DNA of 64,000 bases from Adineta steineri (lineage: Eukaryota; Rotifera; Eurotatoria; Adinetida; Adinetidae). The stretch is from contig CAJNOI010000232.1 in assembly GCA_905250115.1 (NCBI GenBank), positions 1 to 64,000 on the forward strand. The letters are read 5' to 3'. The position numbers were made by a program, and so were the translations under genes. Shown here piece after piece: positions 24,866 through 36,391 of the stretch (its first letter is position 1; each line of letters opens with the position of its first letter). A model generated the notes under the pieces. The model was given only the letters and a program-made list of their open reading frames with translations, ran no database searches and was not told the origin of the DNA.

Positions 24866-25766
24866 TTAAAGATTTTGAGGAAGTTGTGTTTCACCACCAC
24901 GTTTAGTCACTGTACGTTTCGATACTGATGCATGTTTTAATGTCGAACGATCCTCGATTTCTTGATGAACTCTTGCGTAATCGTATGTATAATATAAATA
25001 TCTAGATTACGAAAAAATATAATACTAGAAAGAAAAGAAAAGAAATCTTTATTACTTATTTAATCCTTGATAGCAAGCCATAAACGCTGTTAATAAATGA
25101 AGAATACAAGCAATAATAGCCAATTGAAAACTCCATCCAAACCAATTAAATTGCCAATTCATCATCCAATCACGTCGTTTACCTTTAATTCCAAAAAGAA
25201 TAACTGTAGCTAACATTAATATTCCAGCTAAAGCATGTAAAACTGCTACTGTAAGAATTTGTTTCGAAAGTTTAAATTCATCATGATCAGATAAATTACG
25301 TTTTACACATTCAAATTTACCATTATCAAGTAACCTACGTTTTGGACATTTAAATCGAATATAATTATGTAAAATAAGTAGAGTAGCAATAGCAGCAAAA
25401 AATGATGTTATTAATGAGAGAGTAGATAAAGTTTGAACCCAACGTAACCAATTATTCAATATCCATGGACGTAAAAGACGGATTTCTGGAGAAAATAACC
25501 TTAGAAAAAAATAATAAACTAATATTTTATTTTATAAATCTTCATAATTACCACCAACAACCATGATAAATTTTTCCGTAATAATCGAATCGATGACGAT
25601 ACATATTAAAACAAACTTGCCATAAACCGGCACGTATAAATGTTTTTTCTCCGCCTTCTTTAGCATTAACCCACCATCGATCACTACTATTTGCTGTTAA
25701 ATTTAAAACAAAAGCTGTAAACGATAATATTTGCCATATAATACAAACTATAAAACTTAGCACCAT
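24866..25766 (-). CDS. Claudin/PMP22-like four-transmembrane protein
   Basis: Three exons (25552-25766, 25056-25499, 24866-25001) join to 264 residues. The first extracellular loop has the W..GLW..C..C signature of the claudin/PMP22 superfamily: RWWVNAKEGG, then AGLWQVCFNMYRHR and YHGCWW. Four hydrophobic segments follow the usual spacing (residues about 2-22, 98-118, 145-170 and 185-210). The cytoplasmic tail (YARVHQEIEDRSTLKH...) ends with Asn-Leu. It probably acts in the plasma membrane as an adhesion, barrier or channel-modulating protein. An alternative model splices it in frame to the upstream Cys/His-rich gene through the acceptor at 25776-25777. Confidence 0.8.
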
Positions 25767-25775
25767 ATTTACAAT

Positions 25776-25777
25776 CT
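25776..25777 (-). promoter_or_regulatory. Splice acceptor 9 nt before the claudin-like start codon
   Basis: TAATTTTTGTAG precedes ATTGTAAAT and the ATG at 25766 on the minus strand. It can serve as a trans-splice site for a downstream cistron, or as a cis acceptor from the donor at 25928. Confidence 0.5.
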
Positions 25778-25865
25778 ACAAAAATTACAAATATATATTT
25801 TTCAAATATTATACAAACTGCAAAAAAAAACAATAAAAAATTAATCGAGAATAATCGTTGTATTT

Positions 25866-26510
25866 TTACACTAGAATAAAAAATGAAGAATATAGACAAT
25901 TAATAAATATTAAATCATTATTACATACATCTAACTGAAAACGTTTCGTAGATGGTGAATTATCTGTGTCCTAAAATAAGAAATGTCGTTGAATATTGTT
26001 CAAGATCATTAAACTTACATCTGAACTATTTGATCGTTTTCGATCTTTTTTATTATTATTATTATCCCAATAGAATTGAATTTGTTGAATAAGAGTGAAC
26101 ATTTTATTAATAAAAATTTCAACACGATCAATATCCTCTTGTTTGACATCGTTTTCGCAACATGTTCGTTGTACATACGGAATTATATCATGTTTAAATT
26201 CGTCAAGACAATTATTAACAAGTGTTTGAGTGTGTGATGGAATTGAAAGTTTTACTGTTAATTCATATCGATATTCATTTAAGCGATTAACTAAAGAATC
26301 AAATAATGATCGAATTAATAATTGATGTTCATTTATATGATGTAAACATAAGGATCGTTGACAATGTGGACATGTAACATAAATTCGTTGACGACATGTA
26401 AAAGATTTATCATTATCATTTAATATATGTTCACAAAAACGAGATCGTGGCGATGGAGAATGTCGAAGACCTTTACCAATTGATGATACACGCATTTGTT
26501 TTGAACTCAC
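25866..26510 (-). CDS. Cys/His-rich (B-box-like) coiled-coil protein
   Basis: Exon 26019-26510 encodes 164 residues and splices in phase 0 to exon 25970 downward. The N-terminal part has a zinc-ligand pattern RFCEHIL..CRQRIYVTCPHCQRSLC LHHINEH, resembling a B-box-like finger. It is followed by a helical region (LLIRSLFDSLVNRLNEYRYEL and on) and a Lys/Arg/Ser-rich end. If translation continues past 25929 it stops at 25866 after a hydrophobic Phe-rich end (199 residues). If the donor GATGTATG at 25929/25928 is used, the frame continues into the claudin-like gene. Function unknown; probably a soluble protein-interaction factor. Confidence 0.6.
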
Positions 26511-27230
26511 GAATATTCAAATATTTATTTGATGTATGTCATGGATGCTTATTTAAAATAAATATCGAAAAGAAGAGAATTACGAATGAATTTCAACATT
26601 CAGAGAGGGCGCTATAATTTGTGGGCGTGTCGATAGAGAATAATATATGTTTATATATATCATAAATAAAAATCTTTTTTTTTCATTTTGATAACAGAAA
26701 AATAGATGATCGACTATCAATTAATTATCATAGACTGGTATCTTTTTTTCGATATATTTCAAGACTGTATCATTCCAGAGTTCGCTCACATTTCATTTAA
26801 TTGACTGTATATAGTTGAACGACATTACACATAGCAGAACAGAATAATACATAATACTACTTAGAATTCTATTCAAAAGATTTAGACAGTTAAGACAATA
26901 TTTCTTATATGAATGAAATTCTCATCTGATAATCATCAGCAATGACTTTACCTACGTTTGAATATCTATAAATGTGAATAGCATTTAGCAAATAACAATA
27001 CATGGTTAAGAGAGTGTAGACATGAGTTGAACATTCTATCGGAAGCTATACTAATTTCAATCTTTAGAACATATATCAACAATTATCCTTAGCTTGATAT
27101 CCATCGTCGAATTGAATAATCTCTCTGTTCTTCAGCGACCCCTAGATCTCAGTATATGCAATGATTGCTTGTTTTAATCAACTAGTAACTCTTTATCGAT
27201 GTATAATTATATTATCAGTTACTATAAAAA
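26511..27230. other. Intergenic region between divergent genes
   Basis: 720 bp between the Cys/His-rich gene (minus) and the alpha-glucosidase gene (plus). It is AT-rich and presumably holds both promoters; I see no distinct element. Confidence 0.5.
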
Positions 27231-29525
27231 ATGTCATTTATAAGTCGGGAATTATTTTGTCTTTTAGCTCCACTAGAATCTCTTCGTTCCAGTGATATCA
27301 AAGGTATTACATCGATCGAAGAACTTAAAAAAGCTAAACTTGATGATCATCTAAGTCAATATTGTCTTGGAGAATATAAACCAGCTATTATTACTGATAA
27401 TTTATTTAGTTTTTTTCGTTTTACGGATAAACAAGCTTATCTTATTATTATTGACAAACAATCTGATTCAAATTCTGAATTAGGACGATATAATTTCTAT
27501 GGTTTATTAGATACTTATGGTAAAGGTAAAATAGTTGCATCTTGTACAACACTTTCAACGGAAAAAATTAAAAAAAGTATTAATTTAACAAATGTAATAA
27601 TAACTCAAGGTCAAGCATTTATACTTGAACTTTGTCAATTTCATACAGACTATGATGAATCTCAAGATTGGTGGATGCGTGATCCTATCTATGAAATTAT
27701 ACTTTCGTCTTATCAAGATTCTAATAATGATGGTATTGGTGATATACAAGGATTAAGACAACGTCTTGATTATATTCAATCATTAGGTATGAAAACAATT
27801 TGGCTTACACCAATATATCCATCACCATGGAAAGATTATGGTTATGATATATCAAATTTTTGTGATATTGATTCACGTTTTGGTACATTAGATGATTTTC
27901 GTGAATTAATAAAAGATCTTCATTCTCGTCATATGCGTATTATTATTGATTTTGTTCCAAATCATACTGCAAATACACATCTATGGTTTCAAGCAGCACT
28001 TCGTAATGATCCAAATTATATTGATTATTATATATGGCATGAAGGTAAAAATAATGGAAAAGATCTGCCAACAAATTGGGTTGGTGCATCAGGTCAACAT
28101 ATGTGGACATATTCACCAGAACGAAAAATGTATTATTTACATCAATTTCTGGATAGTCAACCTGATCTAAATTTTCGTAATGAAAAAGTTATGGAAGAAA
28201 TGAAAAAAATTCTTCGTTTTTGGCTTGATATGGGTGTAGATGGATTTCGTGCTGATGCTGTACGTCATCTCATAGAGAATGATCAATTTCGTGATGAACC
28301 TCTTTCGAAAAATGCAAAAGATTCTGATCCAGAAGTAATGTATGATGCCTATGAACATACAGAAACAGCTGATCAACCCGGTAGTTATGTTCTTGTACGA
28401 CGATGGAGAAAATTCTTTGATGAATATGCTTATGAAAACAATCGAGATTATATTTTTCTAGCTACTGAAGTAAATAAAAATAAATTTATAATAAAATTTA
28501 AATTTAATTCTTTTTTTAATTGTAAGGCCTATGCTCAAGATATTAAAAAAGTTATGGAACATTTTGCTCTTAATCGTGAAGAACTTGGTTCAGATGTATC
28601 AATTAATTTTTTAATAACATATTATCTTGATAAGGAAGATGATGAAAAACATGGTTTAGCATTAGATAAACAATTATCCGAATGGCATTCAAATTTACCT
28701 GATCATGCTTGGTCAAATTGGTGTTTAGGTAGTCATGATAGTCGTCGAATAGCTACACGTCTTCCACAAAAAGAACTTATTGATGGATTCTATATGTTAC
28801 TTCTTTTACAATCCGGTACAGCCTTAGTTTATTATGGCGATGAAATTGGTATGGAATCTAATTTAAAATTTTTCATTTATTATCATAAGTAACGTTTTGA
28901 TATTCTAGGCATGTTTGATCGTCCATTTAAACTTGAACATCGTGAAGAATTTCTTGATATAACTGCATTTAATTATGGAGATAAACATGCTGAAGAAAAA
29001 ACACGTGATTGTCAACGTACACCAATGCAATGGACAGATCAATTACCATATGCTGGTTTTACTTCTGGTACAAGTAAACCATATCTTCCTTTATCGGATA
29101 CATGGCATGAAGTAAATGTTGAACAACAAGAAAAAGCAACACGTTCTCATCTTAAACTTTTTCAACAACTAGTTAAACTTCGTCAACAATCACCTTTTTA
29201 TGGTGGTAATCAAAAAAAAGTTATTTCAACAAAAGAATTATATGCTTTTATACGTTGGCTTGATACAAATGTTTTTCTAATTGTTATTAATATGAATAAA
29301 ATAGGTCAGAATCCGGTTACTACTGATTTTATGAAATTATTGAAGTATAAAGACAAAGAATTACTTGGAGAAATTGTTGCAAGATCATGTAATGTGTTGG
29401 ACGATTCTCCGAATGGTAAAGAAGGAAATCAAATCAACTTAAATAAATTAATATTACAATCAAGTGAAGCTATTGTAGTCAAATTACAAGCTTCTGCACA
29501 TGATATCCCTTTCTGTCGACCATAA
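27231..29525 (+). CDS. GH13 alpha-glucosidase/maltase-like protein
   Basis: Three exons (27231-28469, 28527-28848, 28909-29525) give 725 residues. Both introns are short; the first is 57 bp and stays open if unspliced, which could mislead gene callers. The barrel begins near residue 144 with WWMRDPIYEIILSSYQD and shows DFVPNH, GFRADAVRH (nucleophile Asp342), ATEAYA (acid/base Glu413, at the exon junction) and GSHDSRR (Asp484). All three catalytic acids are present, so it should hydrolyse alpha-glucosides, unlike the inactive heavy chains of amino-acid transporters. Odd point: residues 1-140 look like a second GH13-type C-terminal beta domain (DNLFSFFRFTDKQAYLIIID) placed before the barrel. 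No clear signal peptide or membrane helix is seen at this start, so an upstream exon may be missing. Confidence 0.85.
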
Positions 29526-31826
29526 GCTTTTTAATTCAAATGATAAACATTATCTTTTTTATTTTCTATCTAGATTTTTGAACTGAACTGAAGGAATAGC
29601 ATGTTTTTATTTTTGATATATTAAATAAACTAGCAATATTGTTTTATAATTAAATTCAGCAAATATCAAGTTGTATACTGTAATCTATATCGTTAAAATA
29701 TTTTGTTTTTACTCATATAAGATAAAGGAAAATGTCATGATTAACCGTTACTTAAAATGGATATATTTTATATGTAAAACATAATTTCTTTTCGTGTCCT
29801 ATTATGAACAATCTATTTTTATCTAACTATTTCTACAGTAAGATTAGGAATTTGTCTTAGACTATTATTATGATTAATCAAAACAAAAGTACGTACTTAT
29901 GCGAGGGCATCGCATGTGCAAATATGGGTGGGCGTAGTTGAAAAAGAATACAATTACCTAGTATTCAACCCCACATCTCATTTTTATGGAAATCATAATC
30001 TCATGCATTAAATATGAGAAAAATTATCACTGGGATAAATCTTCAACATTCTCTTTAGAAAGTAGTCCATAAACTTTAAATTAATTGTTAAGATATTATC
30101 GATTGTGAATAATCAAAATACTAAAATTAATAGTTACATAGCTGATACTGTTTTATACAGAAGTATATTATGACAAAACCTTAATAAACAAGATTTTATT
30201 TTAACAATGTAGATCTAATAGAACTATTTTTCTCGTAATGAACTTGATTGTCAATGAAAATATAAAGTATTACAATCAATTCTTGTCTATGTTATGATTT
30301 TCCTTATACTTATTTCCACAAAAAAACTATTTTAAAATTGTTTCCATATGCTCTAGCAAATGTGCGGTGTTATTAAATGCTTATATATGTAATATTCATA
30401 AGCAGGTCTTATTTGCTTTACTATCACGATATGTATAAATCATCTGTAATTCTCCATTTACGAGGGTTTTAGATACTTTGTTAATAATGTAAGTATATCT
30501 AAATACTTAATATGCGCATGTGAAAGACTTGCGGGCTAAAAAAACATTTAGATATCTTTAAATAGACTTAGAAGCTTAAATTCCCATATAAATATAACAG
30601 TACAAATATTTTTCCAGTCTTTCTAGTTAATGATAGATTTCAGCTACGCTTATTTCCTATTAGATATCTTCATTGACACTCTCGAAAATATTCCTAAATC
30701 TACACATAGTTGCTGATATTTTATAATAAAGTATGTATGTACCAATAATATTCATCTTCAAGAAAAACAACTTCGTAAATAATTTTATATATGTTATAAG
30801 AACATATTTGTAATGAAATCCTTTTTATGTTGCATGTTACGAATCAATGAAATATGATGTTTAGTCTAATAATAAAATTGAGAAAAATAAAAAAATCTAG
30901 TCATTTTTTGGAATCTAATAACATATAATCGAATTTATAATTACAGAAACAATATGTATAAAAATAAGATAGTAACTACCTCGTTTTATATGACGCAGGT
31001 GATTTCATAAATAAAACTGAGATAATTTCGAAACTTTTATTTTTTTTTATCTTTTACGCTGTTGATGTTAATTATTAAGAACGTTTCATATATTATTAGT
31101 AAAATCTTTTTTCTAAAGTCATGAACGTTTGTATTAATATTTCTATTTATAGTACAATTATAAATTCTCGATAAGGGAAAAAAAAAGATCTTAATATAAC
31201 TAAGAATAATAAACAGTTGCTGAGTAATTGTTCAATGAATAGAATGATAACTATTTATTTTGTCAGTGCAAATTGAATAAGAAATATGAGTTAAAATCTG
31301 ATTAAATAATCTTATTAAAAATAGGTCAAGAGGAGTACGTATCTTTTTACATGTATGATAGTGATATTATTTATATATTACGATGTTGAATTTTTAAATC
31401 TGTTAATACATATAAAATGACATTTTTTTGTTCATTTTCTAAGAGTTTCTCTTCTCCTATTGCATTAAATTAGCTGTCAGACGCGTAAATATTATATTCG
31501 AGGTACAGAGAAGAAGAAAAAGAAGATCTATACAAGAGATAAATGAATAATAATATAAACTAAAATATTCTATTGTATATTTTAGTAAAAAAAAAAGAAA
31601 ATAGAGAGAACAAAAAAAAGAGAGAATATTCTTTGATTCTATTAGTTCATTAATATACACTCTTAAATTTTTATCATTCCATTTAGAAGTATATATATAT
31701 ACATGTCGTTCTTAATATTCGTCACAAATAGTGTCAATAGGTTTTAAAAAGAATATATATTCTTATCTATAGTATAACATGTAAATTAGATTTACTCATT
31801 TTTTTCTTTCTCATTTTAGTATCACT
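29526..31826. other. Intergenic region, no gene seen
   Basis: About 2.3 kb of AT-rich sequence without convincing frames. A small perfect inverted repeat, ATGCGA..TCGCAT, lies near 29900. Nothing else stands out. Confidence 0.55.
31818..31819 (+). promoter_or_regulatory. Pyrimidine-rich splice acceptor 7 nt before the DUF2059 start
   Basis: TTTTTCTTTCTCATTTTAG is followed by TATCACT and ATG at 31827. This is a strong acceptor very close to the start codon. Confidence 0.5.
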
Positions 31827-32285
31827 ATGAATATCATCCGTTTTACTATGTTTATTGCAACTTTACTTTTGACTATTACATTAAGTCAAGGAAAACCTGT
31901 ACAACCATCATCATCAAGTAATATTGAAGATTATACTAAATATCTTTTAAATTTAATTACAACTGAAAATGAATATGCTCGATTTTTATCTTATTTAAAA
32001 ATATTTCCACCAAAAGATAATGATAATATGCGAGCATTATATGATGATTTATTTTCATTTAATGCCTATATATCTGATATAGCTCACATGTATGAAAAAT
32101 ATTATACATTAGACGAAATACTTCAATTAATCGAATTTTATTCAAGTCCATTAGGAAAAAAAACTCTTGAATTTAATAATGATCTTAATCAACAAATGGA
32201 AGATATAATGTTAACAAAAATTAGTGATTATATTTTTACATCAGCAGAACATAATATCCATATTCCTCTTCCTGAAATTCATTAA
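31827..32285 (+). CDS. Secreted DUF2059-domain protein
   Basis: Single-exon gene of 152 residues. The first 22 residues form a signal peptide (FTMFIATLLLTITLSQGKP, cleavage likely after QG). The body is helical and contains YTLDEILQLIEFYSSPLGKK, the hallmark of DUF2059 (Pfam PF09832). This family is mostly known from bacteria, where it is secreted or periplasmic; its function is not established. Without an intron in the coding part and with a mainly bacterial family, horizontal origin is plausible. Base composition matches its neighbours, so any transfer is old. Confidence 0.8.
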   Translation: MNIIRFTMFIATLLLTITLSQGKPVQPSSSSNIEDYTKYLLNLITTENEYARFLSYLKIFPPKDNDNMRALYDDLFSFNAYISDIAHMYEKYYTLDEILQLIEFYSSPLGKKTLEFNNDLNQQMEDIMLTKISDYIFTSAEHNIHIPLPEIH

Positions 32286-34294
32286 TAAAAATCATCTCAT
32301 GTGAACTTGATTTCTTTTTCAAAATTTTAAAAATAAAGTAGCAGGCATTACTACTTCGAAAAATAAATCTCTATTTAATGTCTATTGTTTTCTATTCAAA
32401 TAGATTTAAAAAAAAAATTGAGGCATGAATGTTTTCTTTTTTTACTAAGTTAAAATGAAAAATGTGCTCATTAATATCAAAGAGAATTCAAGAAAAAGAT
32501 CATCATACATAAAATTATTTGTAGAAATCTATTGATGTTGATTCTAATTCTTAAAATTAATATTCTCTTAGATTAATCAGAGTATTAAAATAAGAATGTT
32601 CATTGTATCTATTTATATCCTTTATCTTATTTAGCAGATATTATATTAATTAATTCTTTTATTTTTTATTGATATTCTACTTCTGTTTTCTTTTCAAAAG
32701 AACTACCGGGCGTATAAAAATATGAATAGTTTTTCTTGTATGCACACTCATTTTAACTTTTGAGAACAATAGTAGTACGTACCTTTGTACAAATAGATCA
32801 AAAATAATCTCAAATTTTTAATAATTTACAATTCTGTCATTGTGATTCTAGGTAACTACAGCAGAAATTAACTATGGAATTTCAAGCAAAGTGTAAATTA
32901 GATACAATGTTTGAAAATATGATGAATTAATGAAAGAAAAATTATTCGATGGAGAAAACTGATTTGATACATAATATGTCAGGTTGATATTGATGGATAG
33001 ATTAGTTCTCAGCTTATACTACGAAAGTTTTGAACGTAAATGAACAACGTGACATGTGACGATATATCATTGAATATTCTGTAAAATGATATGTTCTTTT
33101 TAATGAACTTATACAGCGACGATTATTTTGCAAAAGATACTTCAAATGAATAGATTATTTTGTCATCGTATTTAGTAACGAATGACGTGAACTGAGTTGA
33201 TTGGTTTGAGATATTATATTATTAAGAACTGCATAATTCAAATTTTAATATATTGAATTAATCAATTTATAAGGGATTTTTATGACGTATGAAAAGACAA
33301 AGAGTAATAAGATCTTGTAGACAAAATATAGCGCACTATAATATCTCATTCATTTAATTAATTATTGAGATATCAAATTGTAATCCACTCCGAAAAGAAT
33401 CTTTTGTGAAAAAAAAATAATGTTTTAATAAATTAATATTGAAATATAAAAATTTTAATTGACTCAAAAGCATTTGTAATTATACCAATTGTTTCATAAG
33501 TAATACAATGAATATTTGATAATTAAGTGTCTCGTACATGATATCTTCCAGCGAAGTCAAAGAATTTAACATTTTTTTAACCCTTAAAAGCCGATAGATA
33601 GTTTTAAATAAAATGTCTTGGAAGGGACTAAATTTTTCATTGTTCTCAATTAATGTAAAAAATGTTTTTATTGTTACTGAAAAAATGAATCGCAGCGATA
33701 TTTCAAACATTTTAGTACCTGGAGACCAGATGTCTCTTCCCACTAGCATTTCCTTTGTAACGTCATAATGTACCGGTAGATCAATTAAAACTGCGGGATG
33801 GGTTCATTTGATAGCCTGATAAAAAAAATCTCACGATATCGCTTGAAGAAAAAAAACAAATTTTCATGTTGTTGACACAAATAATCAAGATCAAAAAGTG
33901 ACGTTAATAGATCTCTCAAGATTGACTCGTTCCTTTGTCTATCACATTATATTGCAACGTCCTTTAGAAAGGACATTTCAGCTTTTAAGAATTAATGGCA
34001 TGATGGTCTGTTTGTTAAAAATCTTTTTCTACAATTCAGTTCATAATATACATAACACTTCATTCAAGCTGTTTCTTGTGTCGGTCAATATGTATACATT
34101 CTCAAAGAGAACCCTGCTGTTACCTTCTCACTCATTTTGTCTGTTTCATATGTAATAAAATTATGAGTGGCGGTCATGTTTTTTTTCTATGTATATATAT
34201 ACACGGCGGTCGACATATATATTTATATGTATATACGTCATCTATATTAAAAATGCGGTCATATTTTATATAGACAAAAAACAGAATTCGAACA
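32286..34294. other. Intergenic region, no gene seen
   Basis: Two kilobases of AT-rich DNA. An 89-codon frame on the minus strand (33480-33749) and frames near 33898-34273 on the plus strand have no recognisable motif. A TATG-type microsatellite lies at about 34190-34240, just before the EED gene. Confidence 0.5.
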
Positions 34295-36197
34295 ATGAGT
34301 AGCGATGAGGAAGAATATGATACCGGAAATTTTCATTGTGCTCATATAATCACAGTAATATTTTTCGAATCAAATCAAATTAGTTTTTTTTATTTTTTAT
34401 AATTCAAGGAAAATCATAAACAAGCAATCTATGGAATTAGTATTTGTCAACAAGCAATACCAGATGAAAACGAAGCAGCATTTTTCTTCGCTACTTGTGC
34501 TATAAATCAAGTATACGACGAGATTATCTTGATTGTTTATAATTTATATGTTTTTGATAGATTTGTATTTATAAATATACTATTGTTAATAAGAAATCAT
34601 CCGCAAAACTTATTCAAAGTTATTCTGATTCCGATGTAAAATTAAGATATTATTATTTCTAAGAATTTAATATATATTTTCATAATAGGATAAAGAATAT
34701 TTTTATGATTGTAAATGGACAATGTTTGGAAATAAAACAATATTAGCAGCCGGAGGATTACGTGGTGTTGTAAGAATTATTGATGTTGCTCATCGAAATT
34801 ATTTAAAACCGGTTTGTTATTTCAATAAAAATGATCAATTTTGAAATTTTTTTCTCTTCAGCTTCGTCATTTAGGTAGTGTTAATCAAATTTCATTTGCT
34901 GGTAAACAATCAACATTAATGGCATCAGCATGTTCTAGTTAGTTTTAAATTCATTTTTTAGATTTATATAATATACTTAATCTAGATCATACAGTTGCTT
35001 TATGGGATGCTGAAGCAGCTCTTTGTTTAGCTACTTATGGTGGACCTGATCAACATAGTCAAGGAATACTAGCTGTGGTCTGTAATAGAATTTATATTAA
35101 TTTGAAAAATCGATTTCTATTTTATATAGGATATGAATTATGATGGTACATTCATTGTATCCGGTGGTTTGGATAATATTATATGCGTATGGTCAACACA
35201 AGATAATGAAATACTGGAAAATAAAGCTATAGCAAAACGTGGACCTTTATTTAGAGAATTTAGGTATAATACATTTATGAGTGTAGAAAAAACATTGAAA
35301 ATAAGAGTGAACATTTCTAAATCACAAAACTAAAACTACAGAGATGTGCGCATGCGAATTCCGGAAATTAGTTTTTGTAATTATGCAATAGATAATTTTA
35401 AACAGGTAAGTTTTATTCATTACTCGTGAGAATCATCCAGGAAAACATATTTTAATGAGATTCTTGATAATGCAAATCTTCTATCGTCACGAAGATTTGA
35501 CAAAATACTCACTATTCATGTATAATATATTCATTACTCTATACGATTTTAAATAATTGTAACGATAGATTTGATTTCATTCTATTTGAATTTAGATTAA
35601 CAAAACCACATCGTATTTATTTTCCGATATTTCATTCGACTACAATGCATGAACATTATGTTGATTCAGTTAAATGGTTTAGTGATGATATTATTATCAG
35701 TAAAGTTAGTTTTGTTTTTTTGAATGTTAAATGATAGTCTTATAATTCTTTGTTAAGTCTGCTGATCATATTTATTGTATTTGGAAATTTAATGAGAATG
35801 AAAAAGAGCCGAATATTTTATTTCGATGGAATCGAGCAGAAAATGATGATATTATATTTGATGTTCGACTTGGTTTATCAATCGCTCGAAAGGTAGCTTA
35901 AAATAAGAAAGTTTTTAAATAATAAATAAATTTCTTCTATAGATGTTGGTTATCGGTCGACTCGATGGTTCGATACTTGTTTGGAATATGACAACACTTC
36001 CTGTTCAGTAAGTTATCAGTCTTTTTTTTTCTTATTATAATTAAAATTGTGCTTTTTTTTTAATAATTAGACCGATTAAATTAACACATCGAGAGTCTCA
36101 AGTAATGATTCGAAATCTTGCTTTTACGCATAATGGTCGTGGATTAGTCGGGTGTAATGAAAAAGGTCAAATATTCATATGGAAACAAGCCGATTAG
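34295..36197 (+). CDS. eed: EED, WD40 subunit of Polycomb repressive complex 2
   Basis: Eleven exons (34295-34354, 34409-34510, 34561-34635, 34689-34811, 34862-34937, 34986-35077, 35130-35263, 35596-35704, 35758-35892, 35943-36007, 36071-36197) join in frame to 365 residues, about the length of the EED propeller core. Characteristic EED segments are LIQSYSDSDDKEYFYDCKW, LAAGGLRGVVRIID, GGPDQHSQGIL, RIYFPIFHSTTMHEHYVDSV and ADHIYCIWKF. EED joins EZH2 and SUZ12 in the nucleus and reads H3K27me3 to stimulate methylation. Of the mammalian cage residues, Tyr148 is kept, but Phe97 becomes Tyr, Trp364 becomes Ile and Tyr365 becomes Phe. The N-terminal tail is short. Confidence 0.88.
35342..35425 (+). 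other. Possible 84-nt in-frame cassette exon of EED
   Basis: Inside the 332-bp intron 35264-35595 lies an open 84-nt segment with an acceptor (AAACTACAG) and a donor (CTC|GTGAGA). Its inclusion keeps the reading frame and adds 28 residues (DVRMRIPEISFCNYAIDNF...). The skipped form matches EED better. Confidence 0.35.
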
Positions 36198-36391
36198 AGA
36201 CAATTGTGCTTCTTCACTTCTCCATGAACATCCTGATTATCTTCAGGCGTCATCTATTTTCTTTGCTCAGATTGTTCTTTTCTCATCTGTTTCTTTTTTT
36301 CTTTTTTGTTCCGTTCTGTAATAATAATAAAGCGGAGTAAAACCATAGTAAATATAATAATGATAAAACGGAGCCTGTTTAAGTCAATAGA

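Noticed and set aside
29896-29914. ATGCGA..TCGCAT hairpin
   Set aside because: Six-base stem alone in intergenic DNA; no partner feature such as a terminator or target duplication.
33480-33749. 89-codon minus-strand frame
   Set aside because: No motif, no splice partners and biased toward hydrophobic and Lys residues as expected from AT-rich noise.
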